Source of the DNA: Evansella alkalicola
Lineage (GTDB): Bacteria; Bacillota; Bacilli; Bacillales; Salisediminibacteriaceae
Length of the DNA stretch: 64,000 nt
Reading direction: 5' to 3'
Assembly: GCF_019042735.1 (NCBI RefSeq)
Contig: NZ_JAHQCR010000034.1
Coordinates: 62,001 to 126,000, forward strand
Under the pieces are notes generated by a model that did not search any database, was not told where the DNA came from, and saw nothing but the letters and a program-made list of their open reading frames with translations. Shown here one piece after another: positions 23,055-32,653 of this stretch. Both the position numbers and the translations under genes were made by a program. Position 1 is the first letter of the stretch. Each line of letters opens with the position of its first letter.

Positions 23055-25778
23055 ATGTCTAAAGAAAAACAACTTTACAATTCTAAACGGTCGTTTGAAG
23101 CAAATGGGAAAACGTATAGCTATTATGATCTGAAAGCCATTGACGAAGCAGGAGTTGCTAACGTAGCGAAACTACCATATTCCATCAAGGTATTATTGGA
23201 ATCAGTATTGCGTCAATATGATGGCAAAGTAATTAAGGAAGAGCATGTTGAAAATCTAGCAAAATGGGGAACTGATGACGTAAAATCAATTGATGTACCA
23301 TTTAAGCCATCCCGTGTCATTCTACAGGACTTCACAGGGGTGCCTGCTGTCGTTGATTTAGCTTCACTAAGGAAAGCTATGGCAGATTTCGGTGGCGATC
23401 CTAATGAGATTAATCCTGCGATTCCAGTGGATCTTGTAGTAGACCACTCTGTACAGGTTGATGAATTTGGGGCAGCAAACTCGCTCCTTCGCAATATGGA
23501 ATTAGAGTTTAAGAGAAACGAAGAAAGATACAAGTTTTTAAGCTGGGCACAAAAGTCTTTTGATAACTACCGTGCTGTTCCACCTGCAACTGGTATCGTT
23601 CACCAAGTTAACTTAGAGTACTTGGCGAATGTTGTACAACATGAAGAAAAAGATGGTGAACTTATAGCATTTCCAGACTCCCTAGTTGGTACAGATTCCC
23701 ATACTACTATGATTAATGGTCTTGGTGTATTAGGATGGGGTGTTGGTGGAATTGAGGCAGAAGCTGGAATGTTGAAGCAGCCATCTTACTTCCCAGTACC
23801 AGAGGTTATTGGTGTAAGACTCGTTGGAGCTATGCCTGAGGGCGCAACAGCTACAGACTTAGCATTAAAAGTAACTCAAGTTTTACGTGAGAAGAAGGTA
23901 GTAGGTAAGTTTGTGGAGTACTTCGGTCCAGGACTTGCTGAAATGACACTAGCTGACCGTGCGACGATTGCTAATATGGCACCTGAATACGGGGCTACTT
24001 GTGGATTCTTCCCAGTAGACGATGAAACATTAAATTACCTACGTTTTACAGGTCGAAGCGAAGAGCTTGTGACCCTAGTAGAGAAATACTGTAAAGCAAA
24101 CGGAATGTTCTATACTCCAGGTGAAGATGAGCCGACATTTACTGATGTAGTTGAAGTGGATCTGTCAGCAATCGAACCAAACCTTTCTGGACCAAAACGT
24201 CCACAAGACTTAATTCCACTTTCTTCAATGAAAGATGAGTGGAGAAAAGCATTAACTGCACCTGTTGGTAACCAAGGCTTTGGATTATCTTCAGATGAGG
24301 TTAATAAAGAAGTTACAGTGAAGCACCCAAATGGTAAAGAGTCTAAGTTAAAAACAGGTGCTGTCACTATCGCGGCAATTACGAGTTGTACGAACACATC
24401 TAACCCTCATGTTATGGTTGGTGCTGGTCTCGTTGCGAAAAATGCTGTGGAAAAAGGACTCGAAGTTCCTGAGTATGTAAAAACAAGTTTAGCTCCAGGA
24501 TCTAAAGTAGTTACAGGATACTTAGATGGTGCAGGCCTTACTACTTATCTTGATCAATTAGGTTTTAACCTTGTTGGTTATGGTTGTACGACTTGTATCG
24601 GTAACAGTGGTCCATTACCAGAGGAAATTGAAGCAGCGATTGCTGAAAATGATTTAACTGTTGCTTCTGTACTAAGTGGTAACCGTAACTTTGAAGGTCG
24701 TATTCACCCATTAGTGAAAGCAAACTACTTAGCTTCACCACCGCTAGTTGTTGCTTATGCATTAGCGGGTACAGTGGATATTGATGTATATAAAGACCCA
24801 ATCGGTCAAGATAAAGACGGAAATGATGTCTTCTTTAAAGACATCTGGCCTAGCCATGCAGAAATTCAAGCAGCTATGGAAAAAGCTGTTACACCTGAGC
24901 TATTTAAGAAAGAATATGAGCGTGTATTTGACGACAATGAAGAGTGGAATAATCTAGAAACTACAGATGAGGATCTCTATTCTTGGGATTCAGATTCTAC
25001 GTACATTCAGAACCCACCATTCTTTGAAGACCTTTCTCCAGAGCCAAAAGACGTGGAAGAACTTACTGGTCTGCGCGCTGTTGCAAAGCTTGGTGACTCT
25101 GTTACAACTGACCATATTTCACCAGCTGGTTCTATTGCGAAAGATAGCCCAGCAGGGAAGTATCTAATGGAAAAAGGCTTGAAACCAATCGAGTTTAACT
25201 CTTATGGTTCTCGCCGTGGTAACCATGAAGTAATGATGCGTGGTACTTTTGCAAACATCAGAATCAAAAACCAACTTGCTCCAGGTACAGAGGGTGGATA
25301 CACTACTTACTGGCCAAATGGAGAAGTAATGGCTATTTATGATGCTTGTATGAAATATAAAGAACAAGGCACTGGTCTTGTTGTCCTTGCTGGTAACGAC
25401 TACGGTATGGGAAGCTCCCGTGACTGGGCAGCAAAAGGTACGAACCTTCTAGGTATTAAAACAGTTATTGCAGCTAGCTTCGAAAGAATTCACCGAAGCA
25501 ACCTTGTGTTAATGGGTGTTCTTCCACTACAATTTAAAGATGGAGAAAACGCTGATACACTAGGATTAACAGGTAAAGAAGAGTTTGATGTACAAATTAC
25601 AAATGATATTAAGCCAAGAGAGCACGTTACTGTTGTTGCAACTGATCCTGAATCAGGTAAGAAAACAACTTTTGAAGTATTAGCTCGCTTTGATAGTGAA
25701 GTGGAGATTGACTACTATCGTCATGGCGGTATTTTACAAATGGTCCTTCGAAACGCATTAGCTGAAGCTAAAAATTAA
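23055..25778 (+). CDS. acnA: Aconitate hydratase
   Basis: A 907-residue citric-acid-cycle enzyme interconverting citrate and isocitrate with a [4Fe-4S] cluster; the Bacillus enzyme also binds RNA when the cluster is lost. Cluster cysteines are in TSCTNTSNP near 445 and GCTTCIGNSG near 511-514. Residues 1-600 are domains 1-3; the swivelling domain follows an acidic linker at about 640-660 and contains NDYGMGSSRDWAAKG. Start: ATG at 23055 after AAGGAGGG; the upstream in-frame start lies before that site. Full length for the family. Confidence 0.97.
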   Translation: MSKEKQLYNSKRSFEANGKTYSYYDLKAIDEAGVANVAKLPYSIKVLLESVLRQYDGKVIKEEHVENLAKWGTDDVKSIDVPFKPSRVILQDFTGVPAVVDLASLRKAMADFGGDPNEINPAIPVDLVVDHSVQVDEFGAANSLLRNMELEFKRNEERYKFLSWAQKSFDNYRAVPPATGIVHQVNLEYLANVVQHEEKDGELIAFPDSLVGTDSHTTMINGLGVLGWGVGGIEAEAGMLKQPSYFPVPEVIGVRLVGAMPEGATATDLALKVTQVLREKKVVGKFVEYFGPGLAEMTLADRATIANMAPEYGATCGFFPVDDETLNYLRFTGRSEELVTLVEKYCKANGMFYTPGEDEPTFTDVVEVDLSAIEPNLSGPKRPQDLIPLSSMKDEWRKALTAPVGNQGFGLSSDEVNKEVTVKHPNGKESKLKTGAVTIAAITSCTNTSNPHVMVGAGLVAKNAVEKGLEVPEYVKTSLAPGSKVVTGYLDGAGLTTYLDQLGFNLVGYGCTTCIGNSGPLPEEIEAAIAENDLTVASVLSGNRNFEGRIHPLVKANYLASPPLVVAYALAGTVDIDVYKDPIGQDKDGNDVFFKDIWPSHAEIQAAMEKAVTPELFKKEYERVFDDNEEWNNLETTDEDLYSWDSDSTYIQNPPFFEDLSPEPKDVEELTGLRAVAKLGDSVTTDHISPAGSIAKDSPAGKYLMEKGLKPIEFNSYGSRRGNHEVMMRGTFANIRIKNQLAPGTEGGYTTYWPNGEVMAIYDACMKYKEQGTGLVVLAGNDYGMGSSRDWAAKGTNLLGIKTVIAASFERIHRSNLVLMGVLPLQFKDGENADTLGLTGKEEFDVQITNDIKPREHVTVVATDPESGKKTTFEVLARFDSEVEIDYYRHGGILQMVLRNALAEAKN

Positions 25779-25806
25779 TGTGAAAATTGGTTTAATTAAA
25801 TGAAAA

Positions 25807-25837
25807 GAAAGCCCACACTTTTTGTGGGCTTTTTTTG
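25807..25837 (+). terminator. Aconitase terminator
   Basis: AAAGCCCACA pairs with TGTGGGCTTT, followed by a run of T. Confidence 0.92.
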
Positions 25838-25978
25838 TTGTGAGCTTTTGGACGGGTTGCTTAAAAGAATTGACTTGGTGAATGCATTATAAAGTAGAGT
25901 TTATTTCACTTTGTAGAGGTTGCGTCGGTGCTACGGTCGTATAATTCGAGTTTAATATCCCTTTGGGAGGGAGTGTAC

Positions 25979-26637
25979 GGTGATCTACGCGCCGATTTTG
26001 CAGTTTTACGCGCGGGTTTCGCTGTTCTACGCGCCAGAATCAAGGTTGTTCACGCCGATGTCACATTTTGAAACGGGAGCGGTGGTTCCACGCGCCGATT
26101 TTGCAGTTTTACGCGCGGGTTTCGCTGTTCTACGCGCCAGATTCAAGGTTGTTCACGCCGATGTCACATTTTGAAACGGGAGCGGTAGTTCCACGCGCCG
26201 ATTTTGCGGTCCTACGCGCGGGTTTTGTGGTTCTACGCGCCGATTTTGCGGTTTTACGCGCGGGTTTCGCTCTTCTACGCGCCAGATTCAAGGTTGTTCA
26301 CGCCGATGTCACATTTTGAAACGGGAGCGGTGGTTCCACGCGCGGGTTTCGCTGTTCTACAGGCCAGATTCAAGGTTGTTCACGCCGATTTCACATTTTG
26401 AAACGGGAGCAGTGGTTCCACGCGCCGATTTTGCAGTCCTACGCGCGGGTTTTGCTGTTCTACGCGCCGATTTTGCGGTTTTACGCGCGGGTTTCGCTGT
26501 TCTACGCGCCAGATTCAAGGTTGTTCACGCCGATGCCACATTTTGAAACGGGAGCAGCGGTTCTACGCGCGGGTTTTGCTGTTCTACAGGCCAGATTCGG
26601 GGTTCTACACGCGGATTTCACAGCATCGGTCAAATAA
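25979..26637. repeat. Nested 21-nt minisatellite
   Basis: About 660 nt built from units of about 21 nt around TACGCGC, such as TTTTACGCGCGGGTTTCGC and TCTACGCGCCGATTTTGC. They alternate with a fixed module CACATTTTGAAACGGGAGC that recurs near 26063, 26165, 26310, 26391 and 26538, so higher-order blocks hold four, five or seven units. GC content is far above the surroundings. Several frames stay open, an effect of the period being a multiple of three, and none has a ribosome binding site. Confidence 0.88.
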
Positions 26638-27000
26638 ACCAAGTTTAATTACCCATAACGAGCTTTGCAACACGACAGTTTCGATCAATGAAACATCTTG
26701 TGTCAGATAAAACATCATCACGTGACCACCTTTTTTCCTTTTTTTCCAGCCTACATAGAAACGGGTTACCAACACATACTAATATTGGTTTAATAAAAAG
26801 CTCTGTTAGTTGAACAATCTAAATTAGTTCTAATATCACTACCATTCAGCGGACAAACCGTGACTAACAAAGCAATTAGCAACCTGCAAGTTCACGGATT
26901 TTGCCCGCTACTTCCAGTAGGGGTATACCACAAAATATAAGGACACCAATGGAAATGTCACCTAACAGAGATAATAACAGCTATTGAAAGGATGATGAAC
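26638..27000. other. Intergenic region, no gene seen
   Basis: About 360 nt after the minisatellite. No convincing open frame, terminator or repeat. Confidence 0.4.
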
Positions 27001-27132
27001 GTGGGTAGACAGAAGAAAGGAAATGCAAATGCACAAAGAAATGAAAACAAAAAGAAGCAAGGAAAAGAGAACCATGCTTCTGAATTAGAGACTTTTGCAG
27101 AATATGAAGCAAAGAAGATGCGAAATAAATAA
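27001..27132 (+). CDS. Very basic small protein
   Basis: A 43-residue frame starting with GTG, eight nt after AAAGGA; two ATG codons just upstream are in frame but overlap the ribosome binding site. It is rich in Lys, Asn and Gln at the start (GRQKKGNANAQRNENKKK) and acidic in the middle (HASELETFAEYE). The make-up is like that of small spore or nucleoid proteins of Bacillus, but I cannot name the family. Confidence 0.5.
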   Translation: MGRQKKGNANAQRNENKKKQGKENHASELETFAEYEAKKMRNK

Positions 27133-27330
27133 GACAGAAAGTATCCCTTTGGCACAGAGGTTAGTAATCATTGATAATATCGGAGTTCTAGGTTAGCTCT
27201 AATACAAACCAAGTATCTGTGACTAACCTCTCAAATCCGAGTATGCTCAACATTTTGAGTAACGATAATACCGATTCATTCTGACCAAAGGGATTATCAG
27301 CAATAAGAATACTTAAAGTAGGTGGAGACA

Positions 27331-28050
27331 TTGTTTGAATTTTGGACGGGTGCAGAGGAATTACCCATATATGGGTTTCTGATACGTGCGGTCATCGTTT
27401 ATGTCTATGTCTTTTTACTGATCAAAATTCTTGGTCAAAGATCTATGATGGCAGTGAGCCCCATCGACTTCCTTTTCGGAGTAATCATAGGTGATGTAGT
27501 TGGGGAACCATTGGCAGATGGAAGCACAGAACTCGGAGGGCCATTAGCTGCAGCTTCATTAATAGGGGGACTTCACTTATTTTTATCCTATTACGCCCTT
27601 AAATTACCAAGGTTTCGTCGTGTTATTGAAGATGAACCTTTGATATTGGTAGAAAAGGGAAAAATACTGCATGAAGAAATGAGAAAAGCAAAAGTTACAG
27701 TTGAAGCATTATTAATGGATTTGCGTATACAGAGTGCAATTGATTTATCTGAAGTTGATTACGCCATCTTAGAATCTAACGGTCAAATCAGTGTAATTAA
27801 AAAGTCGAAGTTCGATGCTTTAACGCCTACAGATATGGGACAAAACCCTGATACGAAAGGTTACCCTAAGGTTGTCATACAGGACGGACGAATTATTCAT
27901 GCTAATCTAAGAAAATTTGCTGATTTAACTTGGTTGAAAAATACATTGAGTAATTATGGGTATAATGATGCGAAGGAAGTATTCTTAATGACAGTCGATG
28001 ATACGGAAAAAGTCTTTATCAGTCCAATGAAAACAAGACAATCTGTATAA
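27331..28050 (+). CDS. DUF421 (YetF/YrbG-type) membrane protein
   Basis: A protein of about 239 residues with three N-terminal membrane segments (about 8-30, 38-58 and 65-85) and a cytoplasmic C-terminal DUF421 domain (90-190), seen as LILVEKGKILHEEMRKAKVT and YAILESNGQISVIKK. The family is common in Bacillus; a role in membrane or spore physiology is suspected, but the reaction is unknown. Start: TTG at 27331 follows GGTGGAG well; a GTG at 27322 lies inside that site. Confidence 0.85.
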   Translation: MFEFWTGAEELPIYGFLIRAVIVYVYVFLLIKILGQRSMMAVSPIDFLFGVIIGDVVGEPLADGSTELGGPLAAASLIGGLHLFLSYYALKLPRFRRVIEDEPLILVEKGKILHEEMRKAKVTVEALLMDLRIQSAIDLSEVDYAILESNGQISVIKKSKFDALTPTDMGQNPDTKGYPKVVIQDGRIIHANLRKFADLTWLKNTLSNYGYNDAKEVFLMTVDDTEKVFISPMKTRQSV

Positions 28051-28126
28051 AATTTGTATAAGTCATGTATAGATTGGTTCACCTTTGGTTCATACTGGAA
28101 AGTAAATAACAATGAGGTGAATGCTG

Positions 28127-28261
28127 ATGAAGGCTAAGAAAAAAATGCGCTTTGAAGAATTAATTCAAGAAAATAAACAAGCTTTACTTCAAGATCCACA
28201 AGAGATGGAACGAATCGAAAAAAAGCTTGAGAAAAAGCATCAAAGCAGGTTGCCATCCTAA
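28127..28261 (+). CDS. FbpB-family small basic protein
   Basis: A 44-residue protein matching the Fur-regulated basic protein B family (RFEELIQENKQALLQD, then ERIEKKLEKKH). In B. subtilis, FbpB works with the FsrA small RNA in iron sparing. No Fur box is evident upstream, so iron control is not shown here. ATG at 28127 follows GAGGTGA by six nt. It precedes sspN. Confidence 0.72.
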   Translation: MKAKKKMRFEELIQENKQALLQDPQEMERIEKKLEKKHQSRLPS

Positions 28262-28271
28262 GTCTTTCCTA

Positions 28272-28300
28272 GAATAGTTACCTTCTCTCAGGAAATATTA
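28272..28300 (+). promoter_or_regulatory. Sigma-G/F-type promoter of sspN
   Basis: GAATA at 28272-28276, 17 nt, then AATATTA at 28294-28300, fitting forespore consensus boxes, 28 nt before the sspN start. Confidence 0.5.
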
Positions 28301-28327
28301 TAACTACAGAGGGAAGGGGGGAGAAGC

Positions 28328-28477
28328 ATGGCTTCCGACTTTAAAGATTTTCAGCAGTTTCGTCCAAATAAACTTGGTACACAACCACGTAAGAGTGATT
28401 CAAACAAAGGTAAAAAGATGAACATGAAGGGGAATGAAAATCCAGATTACGTTCCCACAAAAGGTAAAAATCATTAA
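28328..28477 (+). CDS. sspN: Small acid-soluble spore protein N
   Basis: A 49-residue basic protein with the SspN pattern FRPNKLGTQPRKSDSNKGKKM. It is a minor forespore protein of the core. ATG at 28328 follows GGGGGGAGAAG. In B. subtilis sspN directly precedes tlp; here the two are separated by about 12 kb. A forespore-type promoter and a terminator flank it, so it is its own unit. Confidence 0.85.
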   Translation: MASDFKDFQQFRPNKLGTQPRKSDSNKGKKMNMKGNENPDYVPTKGKNH

Positions 28478-28496
28478 TGATAAATGCGTTGGGAAT

Positions 28497-28526
28497 GGGT
28501 GTCTCTATACGGACACCCATTTTATT
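28497..28526 (+). terminator. sspN terminator
   Basis: GGGTGTC pairs with GGACACCC, followed by ATTTTATTTTT. Confidence 0.75.
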
Positions 28527-28623
28527 TTTGCAATCATTAATTGTTAACTATAGCTTGTCAAATTCCATCATACGTACGATAATAAAACTATCTTATATTA
28601 AGGAGATTCGGGGTGTCAGAACG

Positions 28624-29103
28624 TTGGGGAATAAAGAGAAAAAAAGTAAAGAGAAGGTAAGGTATCCATTAGCGCCACTGCTTCTATTTATTTATCTGTC
28701 AATGGTTATTTATGTTACTTTCTTTGCCTGGAATTACGGTGCTTCACTAGGAGAAATGGGACCAGGTGGACGAAATTATAATTTAGATCCACTGCTCAGT
28801 ATAAGGACAATTCACCAGTATGGAAGCCCGCAAATGATTTTTACAATCATCTACGGAAATATCATCATGTTTATTCCCTTTGGCATACTATTACCGCTTA
28901 CCGTTGAATACTTTAAAAAATCCAACAAAGCGGTTAGAATTATGCCAGTAGTGTTTTTAGGAATGGTTTTTTCATTTATGATTGAAGTGAATCAATTTGT
29001 TTTCACTAATCGTGTTGCTAACATCGATGATATTATTTTGAACACAACTGGTGCACTATTAGGTGTTCTTTTCTACCGTTTCGTCCGTGCGGTAACAAAG
29101 TAA
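28624..29103 (+). CDS. VanZ-family membrane protein
   Basis: About 159 residues with four predicted membrane segments. The VanZ-like features are NLDPLLSIR, then GNIIMFIPFGILLPL and the conserved helix end EVNQFVFTNRVANIDDIILNTTGALLG. VanZ proteins give low-level teicoplanin resistance in some species, but most homologues have no known role. The start is uncertain: a TTG at 28624 lies eight nt after GGGGTG, while the longer frame to 28477 crosses the sspN terminator. Confidence 0.85.
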   Translation: MGNKEKKSKEKVRYPLAPLLLFIYLSMVIYVTFFAWNYGASLGEMGPGGRNYNLDPLLSIRTIHQYGSPQMIFTIIYGNIIMFIPFGILLPLTVEYFKKSNKAVRIMPVVFLGMVFSFMIEVNQFVFTNRVANIDDIILNTTGALLGVLFYRFVRAVTK

Positions 29104-29109
29104 AGCTGG

Positions 29110-29156
29110 TTAAAAAGCAAGCGTCCAATCACACTTGTGATGGATGCTTTTCTTTG
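29110..29156. terminator. Bidirectional terminator
   Basis: Stems GCGTCC/GGATGC and ATCAC/GTGAT with T-runs on both strands separate two convergent genes. Confidence 0.75.
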
Positions 29157-29794
29157 TTTATGACTGTTTTCGCTTCGATATTTTTCGTCCATAATCTGTA
29201 GCCTGTGTAAATGATGGCTAGAAAAATTCCGTAAATGACAATCATATAAACGATTTCTATTGGATTTGTCACGATCGTGTGTCCAACTAGTGCAAAGAGT
29301 GTCATAGCAGGTATTTTACCCAATCCAGACGCAACTGCGTAGGATAGAAATGAAACACGACTTAAGGCTGCGTAAGCATTTATTAAGATCGATGGAATGA
29401 CTGGAATCATTCTTAAGATTGTAATGGATAAGAATGCATTACGTTCAAATAACAGTGTTACTTTTTTTGTCGCTGCATACTTTAATAAAATCTTTGAACC
29501 GAGTTTATGAAAACCTCCGTATCGTACCATGGAAAAGAAGATAATTGAAGCGAATGTGGACCCCATCCAGATAACGAATGCTCCTAGCACTGGTCCATAT
29601 GCTGCACCAACCACTCCACCGACTAAAGGATATGGAATAACGGGAAATAATGACATTAGGGTAGCGATGATAGTTGTCAAAACGACATAATCGTTTTCTG
29701 TACTCTGAACCCACTGAAGAAGGGATTCATGGTAAAAAAATAAGAAAAGTACGATTCCAACTGCACCTAATAATACAAGCGTTTTACGAAGCAT
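29129..29794 (-). CDS. TVP38/TMEM64 (VTT/DedA-like) membrane protein
   Basis: A 221-residue protein with an N-terminal anchor (4-24) and the VTT domain: FPVIPYPLVGGVVGAAYGP, then GSTFASIIFFSMVRYGG, RMIPVIPSILINAYAALS and a final membrane helix. The two re-entrant helical hairpins typical of DedA-type scramblases and transporters are implied by the proline-rich repeats. The substrate is unknown; relatives move phospholipids or undecaprenyl phosphate. AAGGAG precedes the ATG at 29794. A second member of the superfamily is at 48551. Confidence 0.85.
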   Translation of the reverse strand: MLRKTLVLLGAVGIVLFLFFYHESLLQWVQSTENDYVVLTTIIATLMSLFPVIPYPLVGGVVGAAYGPVLGAFVIWMGSTFASIIFFSMVRYGGFHKLGSKILLKYAATKKVTLLFERNAFLSITILRMIPVIPSILINAYAALSRVSFLSYAVASGLGKIPAMTLFALVGHTIVTNPIEIVYMIVIYGIFLAIIYTGYRLWTKNIEAKTVINKEKHPSQV

Positions 29795-29962
29795 ATTTAA
29801 AAAACTCCTTTAAAATAGTAACAATATTGATTATACAACAATATTGAGAAAGGTGTACATGCAATAGGTTTAAATCAATGTGGAAAAATTACCCCACTGT
29901 ATTCACGGGACATTCCCCCAATGAGTAAGATACAACGATGAATCCGTATAAGGGGTGGAATT

Positions 29963-31249
29963 ATGCAAATACATGTGGTTCAAGAAGGTCAGACAATATT
30001 TGGAATCGCACAAGCCTATTCGACAACTGCAGATGAGATTGTTCAGGCTAATGAATTGCCAGATGCCAGTCGTGTTTCTGTCGGACAGAGTTTGGTGATT
30101 CCAATCGTTGGCTCCTTTTATTGGGTAAGGGAAGGGGACAGCATATATAGTATTGGTCAACGGCTTGGTGTTCCCGCTCAAGAATTGGCACGCGTTAATC
30201 AAATTGCTTTGGAAGCACCTCTCCAGGTAGGGACTAGGCTCTACATTCCTCAGCGGCCAAAAACAACGTTAGAGTCTAACGCCTATGTCGAGCCCATTGG
30301 AGGAACAGTCTCAGAAGCGTTAGATGCTTCCGCACGTGCAAGGGCGCCATACTTAACATATCTCGCTCCTTTCAGTTATCAATTGAATCGAGATGGGACA
30401 ATGTCCGCACCGCCATTGAACGCTTTTGCGGAAATTGCTGAAGCAAACAACGCAGGTTTGATGATGACAATTACAAATTTAGAAGAAGGTGCCTTTAGTG
30501 AAGAAGTAGGGGCTGCTGTTTTAAACAATGAGGCAGCTCAAGATACGTTGCTTAATGAAATCGTACGAATTACCAATGAGGTTGGTTACCGTGATGTACA
30601 CTTTGACTTTGAATATTTAAGAGTAGAAGATAAAGAGCCGTATAATCAATTTTTGCGAAAAGCGGCAGACAGGTTAAAAGCAGAAGGATTGTTGATATCA
30701 ACAGCCCTTGCACCGAAAACGAGTGCTGATCAGCCTGGTCAGTGGTATGAAGCTCATGATTATCGTGCACATGGAGAAATTGTTGATTTCGTTGTTTTAA
30801 TGACATATGAGTGGGGATATAGTGGAGGGCCTCCGATGGCAGTTTCGCCGATAGGTCCAGTGAGGGAAGTCATTGAGTACGCCCTTACAGAAATGCCAGG
30901 GGAAAAAATTATGATGGGGCAAAATTTATATGGATATGACTGGACTCTTCCATTCGAACCTGGTGGGGACTATGCAAAAGCGTTGAGCCCTAATCGCGCA
31001 GTAGAGTTAGCGTTCCAACAAAATGTACCGATACAATACGATTCAGAGTCGCAGGCACCGTTCTTCGAGTATGTTGATGATGCAGGTGCAGAGCATGTCG
31101 TCTGGTTTGAAGATGCTAGAAGTATTCAGGCTAAATTTGATTTGATTAAAGAACTGGGTTTAAGGGGGATTAGCTACTGGAAACTAGGCTTACCATTTAC
31201 TCAAAATTGGCTCTTATTAAACGACCAGTTTGATATCAGAAAGTTTTAA
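29963..31249 (+). CDS. Spore cortex-lytic N-acetylglucosaminidase, SleL/YaaH type
   Basis: A 428-residue enzyme with two LysM peptidoglycan-binding domains (about 2-48 and 51-95) and a glycoside hydrolase family 18 domain (105-425). The catalytic strand is DVHFDFEYL near 210-218, whose glutamate is the acid. LMTYEWGYSGGPPMA and ISYWKLGLPF are typical of the SleL/YaaH group, which degrades cortex fragments in germination. There is no signal peptide, as in other spore-coat-localised members. ATG at 29963 follows AGGGGTGG. It stands alone. Confidence 0.92.
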   Translation: MQIHVVQEGQTIFGIAQAYSTTADEIVQANELPDASRVSVGQSLVIPIVGSFYWVREGDSIYSIGQRLGVPAQELARVNQIALEAPLQVGTRLYIPQRPKTTLESNAYVEPIGGTVSEALDASARARAPYLTYLAPFSYQLNRDGTMSAPPLNAFAEIAEANNAGLMMTITNLEEGAFSEEVGAAVLNNEAAQDTLLNEIVRITNEVGYRDVHFDFEYLRVEDKEPYNQFLRKAADRLKAEGLLISTALAPKTSADQPGQWYEAHDYRAHGEIVDFVVLMTYEWGYSGGPPMAVSPIGPVREVIEYALTEMPGEKIMMGQNLYGYDWTLPFEPGGDYAKALSPNRAVELAFQQNVPIQYDSESQAPFFEYVDDAGAEHVVWFEDARSIQAKFDLIKELGLRGISYWKLGLPFTQNWLLLNDQFDIRKF

Positions 31250-31279
31250 TGAAAAAATGAACTAAATAGTTAGACAGGA

Positions 31280-31322
31280 ATGGTACCATCAACAAGTATA
31301 ACTTTTGATGGTACCCTTTTTG
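31280..31322 (+). terminator. Intrinsic terminator
   Basis: GGTACCATCA pairs with TGATGGTACC, followed by CTTTTT. Confidence 0.85.
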
Positions 31323-31506
31323 AGACTGAAACAAGTTTTCGCACTTATATGAGTCTTGTATTTCCTTAGAATTGAGACTGAACCAAGTACCGAGTGTAAT
31401 GAGTCCTCCATTTCAATAAAAAATACTAGTAAATTCCGGCCTAATCGTGTATTATTTCGTATAACGAAACAATAAGAAACAAAATGCAAAGGTCGGTGGG
31501 ACAAAA

Positions 31507-32466
31507 TTGTCAAAGTATCCATGGCTCGTCTATGTTATGCTCGCCCTTGCAACAAGTAGCTGGGGAAGCGCTTTTATTGCAGGAAATTATGCAACACAAG
31601 ATTTTTCACCTATTACGGTAGCATTCTTTCGATTTTTCTTCGCAGCGATCATTCTCCTACCTCTGATGTGGATAAGAGAGAAGGACCGCCCACGTCCTAG
31701 TGGAAAAGATTGGTTACGTTTTGCATTACTGGGACTCACGGGTATTGCACTGTACAATATCTGCTTCTTTATCGCAGCACGAGAAGCACCTATTGTAAAG
31801 AGTTCTTTATTTATTGCATCTAATCCGGTACTTATCATTGTAATGTCCGCCCTATTTTTAAAGGAAAAAATCACGAGAAGAAATATAATTGGTCTTGCAT
31901 TAGCTTTAAGTGGAGCAGCAGTTATTATTACGGAAGGGAACTTCATGGGAGTCGTTCGAACTGGTTTTGAACCAATAGACTTCGTGTTATTTATTGCATT
32001 AATTTGTTGGGCATTATATAGCGTCATAGGCAAAGTTGTTCTACAAACCTTCAGTTCCTTAGTAAGCACAACTTATGCTGTTGTGTTTGGCACTCTAATG
32101 CTTATGCCCTTTGCTGTCATGGACCTAACATGGGAACAGGTGACGTCAGCAAGTGCATTAACATGGGGATCCATCTTACATATGAGCGTAATCGTTTCCG
32201 TGGTCAGCTTTATCATGTACTACCAAGGAATCAAAATGATCGGAGCAGGGAAAGCATCGATTTTTATTAACTTCATGCCATTATCTGCGGTCATCTTGGC
32301 TATCGTTTTATTAGGTGAACCACTGTTGCCGATCCATATCCTAGGAGCCATTCTTGTACTGACAGGTGTGACAGTTGGAACTCGAGCGAAGAAGGGACGT
32401 TTGGGAAAACTTAAGTCGGATAAATTGAACAGTGGAAATTCGTCAGTCAAGGAACAAACATCTTAA
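31507..32466 (+). CDS. EamA-family (drug/metabolite) transporter
   Basis: A 319-residue inner-membrane protein with ten predicted membrane segments in two EamA repeats (about 6-137 and 155-290). SSWGSAFIAGNYATQDFSP in the first helix and KEKITRRNIIGLALALSGAAVI at the repeat end are family hallmarks. It probably exports or takes up a small metabolite; the substrate is unknown. The start is TTG at 31507 after GGTGGGA. The tail is basic and polar. A homologue lies at 55561. Confidence 0.88.
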   Translation: MSKYPWLVYVMLALATSSWGSAFIAGNYATQDFSPITVAFFRFFFAAIILLPLMWIREKDRPRPSGKDWLRFALLGLTGIALYNICFFIAAREAPIVKSSLFIASNPVLIIVMSALFLKEKITRRNIIGLALALSGAAVIITEGNFMGVVRTGFEPIDFVLFIALICWALYSVIGKVVLQTFSSLVSTTYAVVFGTLMLMPFAVMDLTWEQVTSASALTWGSILHMSVIVSVVSFIMYYQGIKMIGAGKASIFINFMPLSAVILAIVLLGEPLLPIHILGAILVLTGVTVGTRAKKGRLGKLKSDKLNSGNSSVKEQTS

Positions 32467-32501
32467 CTGTTTTAGTCGCATAAATAAACTAGATTGAATG
32501 A

Positions 32502-32532
32502 AAAAAGGGACGAAGCTGTCGTCCCTTTAAAA
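32502..32532 (+). terminator. Intrinsic terminator
   Basis: AAAGGGACGA pairs with TCGTCCCTTT. Confidence 0.8.
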
Positions 32533-32653
32533 GTGTGTATATAATGATTTAAGTAAAAGTCTTCGTTAGTTTAATATAGTCATTCTAATAAATGAGTAAG
32601 GGCGGAAGAGATGGTCACATTGCAGGCGCTCTCTTTTTTGTAAATAATATTGA

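Noticed and set aside
25979..26637. Coding frames through the minisatellite
   Set aside because: They have no ribosome binding site, repeat the same peptide, and follow from a repeat period divisible by three.
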